In this document: piece after piece, positions 1 through 5,933 of the stretch | Position numbering within the stretch: the first letter of the stretch is position 1 | Layout: every line of letters begins with the position of its first letter | NCBI GenBank assembly: GCA_016934875.1 | Contig: JAFGSC010000198.1 | Location: 1 to 18,616, forward strand | Length of the DNA stretch: 18,616 nt | Origin: Candidatus Atribacteria bacterium | GTDB lineage: Bacteria; Atribacterota; Phoenicimicrobiia; Phoenicimicrobiales; Stramentimicrobiaceae | Direction of reading: 5' to 3' | Position numbers and translations under genes: made by a program | Notes under the pieces: generated by a model | Told to the model about the DNA's origin: nothing | Seen by the model: only the letters and a program-made list of their open reading frames with translations | Databases searched by the model: none

Positions 1-1178
1 ATAACTACAACCGGCAAATTATAGATTTCTATAAATTCCTCTTCCTCGGTTTTTGCCGTTCCAGTCATTCCTGCTAACTTGTGATACAATCTAAAAAAGT
101 TTTGAAAGGTGATGGTGGCTAATGTCTGGCTCTCACGGGCGATGGTCACATTTTCTTTGGCCTCAATTGCCTGATGCAAACCATCGCTATACCTTCTTCC
201 GAACATTAAACGACCGGTAAATTCATCCACAATGATGACTTCTCCATCCTTGACGACATAATCAACATCTCTTTTGAAAAGCTTATGAGCACGGAGGGCT
301 TGAATGATATGATGCTGCAAATGCATATTATTGTGTGTGTATAAATTGTCAACGCTGAGTAGCTTTTCCATTTTTGCTATCCCTTGTTCAGTTAAAAAAA
401 CTGTTCTCTCCTTTTCGTTGATTTTGAAATCTGCTTCTTCTTTTAACTGGTAAACCAATTTATCAATCTGAAAGTACTTCTGCGTAGACTCTTCCGTAGG
501 GCCTGAAATAATTAAGGGAGTTCTTGCTTCATCAATTAAAATACTATCAACTTCGTCAATAATACCAAAATCATGTTTATTTTGAACAATATCTTCTGGT
601 TGAATGCTCATATTGTCTCTTAAATAATCAAATCCGTACTCATTGTTCGTTCCATAAACAACATCTGCTTGATAGGCCTTCTTCCTTTGCTCGGTATTCA
701 TATCGTGTAAAATCAGACCGACATTTAAACCCAAAAATTCATAAATAGGACCCATCCAAAATCGATCTCTCTTTGCCAGATAATCATTCACAGTCACAAT
801 ATGAACGCTACTGCCTGCTAAGGTATTTAAGTAAGCGGGCAGTGTTGCGACCAGCGTCTTTCCTTCACCGGTAGCCATCTCTGCAATTTTCCCCTGATGC
901 AATACGATACCACCGATAAGCTGCACATCAAAATGACGCATATTAATCGTTCTTTTTGCAGCTTCCCTAACTACAGCAAAGGTCTCTGGCAGTATTTCAT
1001 CCAATGTAATACCACCCTGAATCCTTTTCTTAAAATTTTCTGTCTTACTTCTCAAGTCATTATCTGATAAATTTTCAATTTCCTTACCCAGCTGATTAAT
1101 CTGGCCTACAATAATTTCTGCTTTATCTAATTCTCTTTTATTTGAATCACCAAACAATTTCTTAACAAGATTTATCAT
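1..1178 (-). CDS. secA: Protein translocase ATPase SecA (N-terminal part, runs off the left edge)
   Basis: SecA is the cytoplasmic motor ATPase that pushes unfolded preproteins through the SecYEG channel. The window holds the first 392 codons of an expected 800-900. I read them by translating the minus strand from the ATG at 1178, which is preceded by AAGGAAGGG about 8 bases upstream. The SecA landmarks appear in order. MRHFDVQLIGG (about residues 80-90) is followed by the Walker A loop MATGEGKT (about 101-108). The TNNEYGFDYLRDNM segment and the Walker B region DEVDSILIDEARTP come next, then the preprotein-crosslinking region with VDEFTGRLMFGRRYSDGLHQ, and MTGTAKTEEEEF close to the edge. There is no frameshift in the visible part. 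It follows the DUF5317 gene after a 72-bp gap with no clear terminator, so it may share the HD-GYP transcript. Identification is secure. Confidence 0.97.
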   Translation of the reverse strand, partial: MINLVKKLFGDSNKRELDKAEIIVGQINQLGKEIENLSDNDLRSKTENFKKRIQGGITLDEILPETFAVVREAAKRTINMRHFDVQLIGGIVLHQGKIAEMATGEGKTLVATLPAYLNTLAGSSVHIVTVNDYLAKRDRFWMGPIYEFLGLNVGLILHDMNTEQRKKAYQADVVYGTNNEYGFDYLRDNMSIQPEDIVQNKHDFGIIDEVDSILIDEARTPLIISGPTEESTQKYFQIDKLVYQLKEEADFKINEKERTVFLTEQGIAKMEKLLSVDNLYTHNNMHLQHHIIQALRAHKLFKRDVDYVVKDGEVIIVDEFTGRLMFGRRYSDGLHQAIEAKENVTIARESQTLATITFQNFFRLYHKLAGMTGTAKTEEEEFIEIYNLPVVV

Positions 1179-1250
1179 GATTGAAATATCCCTTCCTTGC
1201 TTAGCAAAACATACAGGCATCATTTTATCATTCTAGATAACATTTCTTTG

Positions 1251-1823
1251 CTATTCAATAGTCTCTGGCTTCTGGCCCTTTTCCCTTAACATAGTCTTTT
1301 GAACAAAGATCAGTATACCAACAAATATCAAAATATCCCCTACACTTAAAATAGCATTCTCCGGAAACGGATTAGGTAAAGGAAGGACATCTCCTAAAAA
1401 GGCAAATAATGTACCTCCGTTTTTTAGATAATGAATCATGCTTCTGCTGTTTTCCATTAGGGTGTTTGGGTTGATATGCTGAGCCAATCCCTGATTAATC
1501 AACACAGGCATCTTTCCCTGATTTGCCAGAATGACAAATGAATTCAGTAAGATGCCAAGAGTAATGTATTTAAAGCCAGGTAACTTCATATTTTTGATCG
1601 ATGCAAAAATTAATAGAAAATAGGATATCATGATGATTATGGTGACATAGGGGAAAAAGAAGGACAGTTTCGTATACTCCACAAACCATATTGAAATCCT
1701 AAGAATAAGAGCAGCCGCAAATAAAGAAACACCTTCGATAGAAATACGATACAAGCTATTTAATTCACCACCCCTTAAAAGCCCTATAATCATGGCAACG
1801 ATCAGAATCATTAAATACAACAT
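1251..1823 (-). CDS. DUF5317-like integral membrane protein
   Basis: This is a small, very hydrophobic protein of 190 residues with about five predicted membrane spans. Two glycine/asparagine-containing motifs stand out: GLLRGGELNSL near the N terminus, and a middle segment NQGKMPVLINQG followed later by GDVLPLPNPFPENAILSVGDI. I recognise this pattern as the DUF5317 family of Firmicutes. Its function is unknown and none should be inferred from the fold. Start: an in-frame TTG at 1829 overlaps the HD-GYP stop codon (TTGA overlap). The ATG at 1823 is preferred because it lies about 9-10 bases from AGAAGGA, whereas the TTG is only about 4 bases away. Either way the gene is translationally coupled, or nearly so, to the HD-GYP gene, and secA follows 72 bp later. 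Confidence 0.8.
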   Translation of the reverse strand: MLYLMILIVAMIIGLLRGGELNSLYRISIEGVSLFAAALILRISIWFVEYTKLSFFFPYVTIIIMISYFLLIFASIKNMKLPGFKYITLGILLNSFVILANQGKMPVLINQGLAQHINPNTLMENSRSMIHYLKNGGTLFAFLGDVLPLPNPFPENAILSVGDILIFVGILIFVQKTMLREKGQKPETIE

Positions 1824-1825
1824 CT

Positions 1826-3061
1826 TCAAATTTCCTTCTCTTTTAACATAGAAATAAACATTTTTACCATTTCAGGGTCAAATTGTTTCCCAGCTTCATT
1901 TTCTAATTCATTTAAGATTGCCTCTTTCGATAATCTCGTTCGATAAGGACGATCAGAATTCATTGCATCATAAGAATCTACAATAGTCAACAATCGAGCA
2001 GTTTTGGGGATATCTTCTCCTTTCAATCCATCCGGATATCCTCTACCATCAAAATGTTCATGATGGTGCAGTACGGTTTTGGAGCATTTTTTTAAAAACT
2101 CGATCGATTCGATAATATTCGCTCCGATGACCGGATGCTTTTTTATTATTTCATATTCTTCATCAGTTAATCGATCTGTTTTCCCCAAGATATGATCTCC
2201 TATTCCAATTTTACCAATATCATGCAAGATAGCTGCATATTCTATATATTCAATCTCGTTTTCTGCATAGCCTAGCTTTTTAGCCAATTTCACGGCCATC
2301 TGGGAAACTCTTTCCGAGTGGCCATGAGTATAGGGGTCCTTTGCATCTATAGTTGCTGCCAATGTCTTGATCGTATCGATATACATTTTACGCATTTTAG
2401 TATATAGCTCAAAGGATTGTCTAGCTAATAGCAAGGGAAAGAAAAATAACAAAATACCTAGAATGCCGACTTCTATGTAGATAATAGCCATGATAAATCC
2501 CAGGGGTGCTTCCGCCAGATAACTTGGAATAACTTCTCGAATGTTCATTCGATACACCTTAGAAATACTCATTCCTGAATCCAGGGAAATGACTCCTGCT
2601 ACAAGAAAAGAGTTGACTACGCAATATGTTAAAGCGCATAAGGCTGCAGGCATTATAAATTTTAATAAATTTTGTGTTCCTATCACTCCACCGGCACCTT
2701 GATATATCACACCTGCTAATCCTGATGCAAGAGAAAATTGAGAAGCATTAAATAAAACCCTTTCTATATTTCTATTGGTTTTTCCAAAAAGCATTCCAAA
2801 GGAACTCACTGCTGAAACAATCATGGCCATCCCGGGACCATAGATAAGTATTATCACAAAATCAATTGGGAATGAAATGGTGATTTCTCCACCTGCGGGA
2901 AGAGATACGGGAAAAAATTCTGCCAAGATTAAAACAACAATGAAAAACAGCAACGAAACCCAAATATCAGTAAAATGAGGAATTGTTGGAATCAGGTAAA
3001 TAAAAAGAGCAATGGCTAAAAAAGAAATGATTAATACATATAATTTAAGCTGTTTTGTCAA
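1826..3061 (-). CDS. Membrane-anchored HD-GYP domain protein, probable c-di-GMP phosphodiesterase
   Basis: The N-terminal half (about residues 5-220) is a multi-span membrane region of sensor type. It contains a GGEITISFPIDF segment but no recognised ligand-binding domain. The C-terminal half is a complete HD-GYP phosphohydrolase. Visible residues, numbered from the TTG start, are H246 in HGHSERV, the HD pair 280-281 in LHDIGKIGI, HPVIG at 309, HHHE at 332-335, DGRGYPDG with GYP at 341-343, and VDSYDAM/DRPYR. All metal ligands look present, so hydrolysis of cyclic di-GMP to GMP or pGpG is expected; no GGDEF partner is encoded here. Start: a GTG at 3076 gives 416 residues but lacks a Shine-Dalgarno. 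The TTG at 3061 sits 6-8 bases behind GGGAGAG and is preferred (411 residues). Upstream lies a short peptide ORF and a hairpin with a U-run that could control this gene. Confidence 0.9.
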   Translation of the reverse strand: MTKQLKLYVLIISFLAIALFIYLIPTIPHFTDIWVSLLFFIVVLILAEFFPVSLPAGGEITISFPIDFVIILIYGPGMAMIVSAVSSFGMLFGKTNRNIERVLFNASQFSLASGLAGVIYQGAGGVIGTQNLLKFIMPAALCALTYCVVNSFLVAGVISLDSGMSISKVYRMNIREVIPSYLAEAPLGFIMAIIYIEVGILGILLFFFPLLLARQSFELYTKMRKMYIDTIKTLAATIDAKDPYTHGHSERVSQMAVKLAKKLGYAENEIEYIEYAAILHDIGKIGIGDHILGKTDRLTDEEYEIIKKHPVIGANIIESIEFLKKCSKTVLHHHEHFDGRGYPDGLKGEDIPKTARLLTIVDSYDAMNSDRPYRTRLSKEAILNELENEAGKQFDPEMVKMFISMLKEKEI

Positions 3062-3083
3062 AAGATTCTCTCCCACATACTCT

Positions 3084-3140
3084 AAAAAGATAGGCCGGTA
3101 ATCCTTAGGTGTTTACCATCTAAATCTTGCGCCACCGGCC
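3084..3140 (-). terminator. Terminator-like hairpin between the short peptide ORF and the HD-GYP gene
   Basis: On the minus strand GGCCGGT (3140-3134) is complementary to ACCGGCC (3099-3093). The 7-bp GC-rich stem is followed by TATCTTTTT (3092-3084). The 34-base loop is large for a classic terminator but contains a weaker inner pairing (TTTAG with CTAAG). The 5' arm and most of the loop lie inside the last codons of the short peptide ORF, so a ribosome reaching its stop would cover the 5' arm. That geometry fits an attenuator read by translation of the peptide. The sequence elements are seen directly; the attenuation is inferred. Confidence 0.45.
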
Positions 3141-3199
3141 AGTAGCAAGGCCATGACACTAATTAAAAAGCTGATTAATTTAGCTTTATTAATTTTCAT
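3113..3199 (-). CDS. Unrecognised 28-residue signal-peptide-like small protein
   Basis: A short ORF runs from ATG at 3199 to TAA at 3113. It is preceded by GGAGGTG spaced 5 bases from the ATG, one of the best Shine-Dalgarno sequences in the window. The peptide starts with a basic segment (MKINKAK), continues with about 15 hydrophobic residues including SVMALLLAGG, and ends in a basic-aromatic tail ARFRW. This is the layout of a short exported or membrane-inserted peptide. The gene begins after a structured leader and stops 37-52 bases before the HD-GYP start. I do not recognise a family. Possibilities, all inference, are a secreted peptide signal sensed by the membrane HD-GYP protein, a regulatory leader or arrest peptide controlling HD-GYP or secA, or a small membrane or toxin-like peptide. 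Translation is likely given the ribosome-binding site; function is unknown. Confidence 0.6.
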   Translation of the reverse strand: MKINKAKLISFLISVMALLLAGGARFRW

Positions 3200-3368
3200 A
3201 TCGCACCTCCACGGTTTTTCTTTGTTCTTTGGAACAAGCAAAAACCGCTTCGCTTCGCTCGGTAGAAAAGCTTTTTTGCTACGGATTACTTCCTCATTAA
3301 ATGGTTTTTATCTAAGAATCACCGACCTATCCATATGATTTATCTTGATAAATAATCTTTCTATTTGA
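3200..3368 (-). promoter_or_regulatory. Structured leader upstream of the short peptide and HD-GYP genes
   Basis: This 169-base stretch separates the stop of the unknown 222-residue gene from the short peptide. On the minus strand it holds a hairpin at 3282-3262 (GTAG, AAAA with TTTT, CTAC, one bulge). Next comes ACCG...CGGTTTTT (about 3264-3240), which resembles a terminator. A long hairpin at 3247-3212 follows, in which CGGTTTTT pairs with AAAAACCG and TTGTTC with GAACAA around a CAAA loop. The last two share the CGGTTTTT segment and cannot form together. The final hairpin ends 2 bases before the GGAGGTG ribosome-binding site. I could not match it to a known riboswitch; the GEMM (c-di-GMP-I) consensus elements are not seen. 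No convincing promoter was found inside it. Confidence 0.45.
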
Positions 3369-4037
3369 TCATTTAACTAAAATTCTTCTATTGACTGCTT
3401 TGAGTATGGCACAAACGACAGTTTCGTTAGGATCATCCCCAACCAAAGCAGCACCAACCAAATTCTCCTTTCCCTGTGAATTGATTAGGTTTACGGAAAT
3501 CAAAACGACCTCCTTGCTATCCAGCTTTAGCTTTCTTATTTCATCTACCTGAAAAAATACTTTACCATTCAAGTAGGAAGAAATCGCATCTAGTGCTGCT
3601 CGGGCAATGATATATTCCCTATTCTTAACCCAATTGGCACAATTGATTCTACCCTCAAAAGTCTGATGATTATTTTCTAATTTTACAATAACCTGTAAAT
3701 TCTCATCACTAGATGATACCGAAATATCGGAAAATAACAAGCGGTGAGAATAATCTTTTTCATCTTTCACCTGAGCAATGCTAATTTTACGATAATCAAC
3801 GGATATATTATGTTTCGCAATCAATAATGACTCAATGTCTCGCGTTATTTTTTTTGGACTGCAAAAATCTTTCGTAATGACATGGACTTCCTTAATCTCT
3901 TGATCTTCAGCCAATACTATCTTTGAAAATAATACACCATTTAATTTGTTGATTGATTTTTCGATTTCCTCAATTTTGGTTGCAAACCGAGGTGAAATAA
4001 TAAAATTCCTAAAATCATTGACCGGAATATTGCCCAT
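3369..4037 (-). CDS. Conserved protein of unknown function, 222 residues
   Basis: This is a soluble protein with no signal peptide and no membrane span. It appears to have two halves. Residues about 15-110 hold a helix-rich segment ending in EVHVI...SPKKITRDIESLLIAKHNI and RKISIAQV. Residues about 120-222 hold a mixed alpha/beta segment with IIARAALDAISSYL, VVLISVNLI and a closing ENLVGAALVGDDPNETVVCAILKAVNRRI, cut here into shorter motifs. I recall this two-part layout from hypothetical proteins of anaerobic Firmicutes but know no established function. The ATG at 4037 has a GGAAAGAAGTGA ribosome-binding region. It lies 18 bp behind hpf and is probably co-transcribed with it. The 169-bp leader that follows suggests a unit boundary. 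Expression of the ORF is very likely; any role in ribosome hibernation is only a guess from position. Confidence 0.75.
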   Translation of the reverse strand: MGNIPVNDFRNFIISPRFATKIEEIEKSINKLNGVLFSKIVLAEDQEIKEVHVITKDFCSPKKITRDIESLLIAKHNISVDYRKISIAQVKDEKDYSHRLLFSDISVSSSDENLQVIVKLENNHQTFEGRINCANWVKNREYIIARAALDAISSYLNGKVFFQVDEIRKLKLDSKEVVLISVNLINSQGKENLVGAALVGDDPNETVVCAILKAVNRRILVK

Positions 4038-4055
4038 TAAATCACTTCTTTCCTT

Positions 4056-4604
4056 TTAGACTTCGGGTTCAATTAACCCTAAATTACCGTCTTTCCTCCT
4101 ATAAATCACGTTAATTTGATTGGTGACTTCATTGTTAAAAACATAAAAGCTATGGCCAAGCAATTCCATCTGCAGGCTAGCTTCCTCCGGAGACATTGGT
4201 TTGATGACAAATTTTTTTGTTTTTACGATTTTAACATCATGATCTAATTTTAAATCTATATCGCTTTCTTTACTTTCAGAAATAATCGCATCTTTTAACA
4301 AATCATGGTCACTTGTAGATTTGGTATAAAGCTTCTCTTTATACTTAATGATTTGCCTTTCTAGTTTTTCAATCACTCTATCAATCGAGGCATACATATC
4401 GTCACTCTCTTCCTCTGCTCTGATGATTGCCCTCTTGGCTTGTAAGGTAACTTCAAATATGTGCCTATTCTTCTCTATGCTTACGGTAGCAGTTGCATCT
4501 TTGATCTGGTCAAAGTATTTGTCCAATTTTTCCATCTTTTTCTGAATATAGCTTTCAATGGAACTTGTAACATCTAAATGTTTACCCTTTATAGTTAATT
4601 TCAT
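4056..4604 (-). CDS. hpf: Long-form ribosome hibernation promoting factor HPF (RaiA family)
   Basis: HPF binds the decoding region of the 30S subunit during starvation and, in its long form, joins two 70S ribosomes into an inactive 100S dimer. The N-terminal S30AE/RaiA domain (about residues 1-100) shows MKLTIKGKHLDVTSSIESYI, a dimeric-strand segment FEVTLQAKR, and the basic helix VIEKLERQIIKYKEKL. The C-terminal dimerisation domain (about 125-182) has IKPMSPEEASLQMELLGHSF, YVFNNEVTNQINVIYRRKDG and NLGLIEPE, the signature of the long form. Length is 182 residues, normal for Firmicutes. Start: a GTG at 4613 would add three codons but is part of the AGGAGGTG Shine-Dalgarno itself, so the ATG at 4604, 6 bases downstream, is chosen. 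A raiA-type RNA lies about 316 bp upstream and the conserved unknown gene follows after 18 bp. Confidence 0.95.
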   Translation of the reverse strand: MKLTIKGKHLDVTSSIESYIQKKMEKLDKYFDQIKDATATVSIEKNRHIFEVTLQAKRAIIRAEEESDDMYASIDRVIEKLERQIIKYKEKLYTKSTSDHDLLKDAIISESKESDIDLKLDHDVKIVKTKKFVIKPMSPEEASLQMELLGHSFYVFNNEVTNQINVIYRRKDGNLGLIEPEV

Positions 4605-4920
4605 ACTGCACACCTCCTATTTCTAATTTAAGATAGGATAACACAAATTGTAACCTTCTAATAGAGAAATGCCTATAAAAACGATAAAACATTTTGAACT
4701 CAAGTTATTTCCCAATTATATCATCAACCATTTTATATTATTATTTGATATCTATGTTTTATTTATTCCCTTTTTGTATATTTATTTTACAATGATTATC
4801 AAACTTTTTGAATAATAATCAGAATTTGAGCCTTAAAACATTTACTTTATTATCATAGCACTGTTTCAGCCATTTTTTCCAATATATTATTCATTTTCAC
4901 AAAATAATCAATCAGTAATA
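4605..4920. other. AT-rich spacer between hpf and the raiA-type RNA
   Basis: This 316-bp stretch is far more AT-rich than the genes around it and has no plausible ORF on either strand. It contains the hpf Shine-Dalgarno and the candidate extended -10. There is also a weak, AT-only hairpin on the minus strand near 4795-4822 (GATTAT with ATAATC), without a following U-run. A second poor promoter-like pair (TTGATT, 16 bp, TAATAT) lies near 4880-4910. I see no strong terminator after the RNA and no repeats. Confidence 0.6.
4715..4723 (-). promoter_or_regulatory. Candidate extended -10 promoter for hpf
   Basis: The minus strand reads TGATATAAT (4723-4715), a perfect extended -10 element (TGnTATAAT) about 110 bases before the hpf ATG. 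No good -35 lies 16-18 bases upstream, which extended -10 promoters can tolerate. In a region this AT-rich a chance match is possible. Confidence 0.4.
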
Positions 4921-5130
4921 CCCCTCCTTAGACTGACCTGGTCTTTTCCCCCACACTCGCCTGCTGAGAGCCTCGCTATCTTTTCACTACTACTCTTCTC
5001 CTATCACAAAAATGACAAGGCAGGACTAACTCCGAAACCGCACCATGCTCAGTAACTAAACATCGTTACCTTACGTGGATCGTTTTGCCTGCGGCTGGCA
5101 TCGACTTTCAACCACAGCTCTAAGGAGGGG
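4921..5130 (-). ncRNA. raiA RNA: raiA-type structured noncoding RNA
   Basis: A 210-base island, clearly richer in GC than its AT-rich flank, is bounded by a perfect 12-bp inverted repeat: 4921-4932 CCCCTCCTTAGA and 5119-5130 TCTAAGGAGGGG. This would form the closing helix of one RNA. Internal hairpins are visible, for example TGCC/GGCA at 5086-5100 and GTAAC/GTTAC at 5052-5069. The arms continue as an imperfect pairing past the 12 bp. No ORF fits. The location, directly after comF and before hpf (raiA) in the same direction, is the known context of the raiA RNA motif, a conserved noncoding RNA of Firmicutes and Actinobacteria of about this size. The molecular function of that RNA is not settled. 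Strand is assigned from this context. No clear promoter precedes it; it begins 6 bases after the comF stop. A MITE-like element (AATA on both flanks) was considered and is less likely. Confidence 0.85.
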
Positions 5131-5136
5131 AATAGT

Positions 5137-5892
5137 TCAAATTCCTCTTGCCAAAGTTAACACAAAGATATTTCTTACTCCGGTTTTTATTAATTCCTTG
5201 CAGCAAGCTTCAACTGTTGCTCCAGTGGTATAAATATCATCAATTAAAAGAATACTTTGGTGATCTATACTACGTGACGAATTAATCGAATAGATATGTT
5301 TCACATTATCCTTTCTCTCACTTTTAGATAAACCTACCTGGGACAAATTCTCTTTATTCTTTATTAATAAATCTTCAGAAAAAGAAATAGAAAAATAATC
5401 AGCAATATATCCAGCCAATAAACTACTTTGGTTAAAACCTCTTTTTGCAAAATCATCCTTAAATAGAGGTACAGGGATAACTAAGTCTATTTCCTGGATA
5501 TTAATGTCGTGATTCTTATTTAAATAATCGACCATGATTTTACCCAATGGTTGAATTAATTTTACCTGTTTTTTATATTTTAGTAAATGGATACATTTTC
5601 GCATGACTCCTTGATAATACGTAACTGAGCGAACAAAATAGAAAAAAGATTTCTTGCGAGCACACTCCGAGCAAATTACTTTATCCTCAAAAGAAACCAT
5701 AGATGACAAAGGCTTGCCGCATCGGTAACAGTATGGGTAAGAAATTATCTTGATCTGCTTCATGCAATTCTCACAAATTGCATATCCTTTTGATTCTTTA
5801 ATTTCTTTTCCACAGTTCTCGCAGCTAAAAGGGTAAAGTAAGTTGAGAATTCCTTCTTTTAAATAATCTAAATAACCATTATGGTTATCCAC
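5137..5892 (-). CDS. comF: ComF family protein (ComFC-type phosphoribosyltransferase-like)
   Basis: ComFC-type proteins are needed for natural DNA uptake in Bacillus and relatives and also occur in non-competent bacteria. They are thought to act at the membrane together with the ComFA helicase; no comFA is in this window. The N-terminal third has four CxxC pairs (C24/C27, C40/C43, C55/C58, C74/C77), enough for two zinc sites. The rest is a phosphoribosyltransferase fold with VIPVPLFKDDFAKRGFNQS and the PRPP-binding loop LLIDDIYTTGAT near residue 216. Length (251 residues) is normal. The start is a GTG at 5892 with AAAGG about 9 bases upstream. It is the last protein gene of the long secD-led run, 41 bp after the SAH hydrolase gene, and the raiA-type RNA starts only 6 bases after its stop. 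Confidence 0.93.
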   Translation of the reverse strand: MDNHNGYLDYLKEGILNLLYPFSCENCGKEIKESKGYAICENCMKQIKIISYPYCYRCGKPLSSMVSFEDKVICSECARKKSFFYFVRSVTYYQGVMRKCIHLLKYKKQVKLIQPLGKIMVDYLNKNHDINIQEIDLVIPVPLFKDDFAKRGFNQSSLLAGYIADYFSISFSEDLLIKNKENLSQVGLSKSERKDNVKHIYSINSSRSIDHQSILLIDDIYTTGATVEACCKELIKTGVRNIFVLTLARGI

Positions 5893-5933
5893 TGGGAAAT
5901 ACCTTTCTAATCTAAAAAATATTTAAATACTAA

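Noticed and set aside
1179..1250. Possible promoter ahead of secA (TGATAAAAT, extended -10-like)
   Set aside because: There is no -35 and only a 5/6 match in an AT-rich gap; too weak to list as a feature.
3153..3338. Plus-strand 61-codon open frame over the leader and short peptide
   Set aside because: It has no ribosome site, runs antisense to the structured leader, and its protein has no recognisable pattern; the minus-strand peptide has far better signals.
3200..3368. GEMM (c-di-GMP-I) or other known riboswitch
   Set aside because: The conserved GEMM blocks are absent and no other class consensus was recognised, so it is left as an orphan structured leader.
4348..4545. Plus-strand open frames inside hpf, rel, recJ, secD and tgt
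   Set aside because: All are antisense shadows of strongly identified genes, without ribosome sites or recognisable protein patterns; this span is one example.
4921..5130. MITE or other mobile element with 12-bp terminal inverted repeats and AATA on both flanks
   Set aside because: The 4-base flank match is weak in AT-rich DNA, only one copy is in the window, and the comF/hpf position with internal hairpins fits the raiA RNA much better. Only a whole-genome copy count would reopen this.
4921..5130. 6S RNA, SRP RNA, tmRNA or RNase P RNA
   Set aside because: The conserved blocks of SRP helix 8, RNase P and tmRNA ends were not seen, and the 6S central-bubble layout was not evident.
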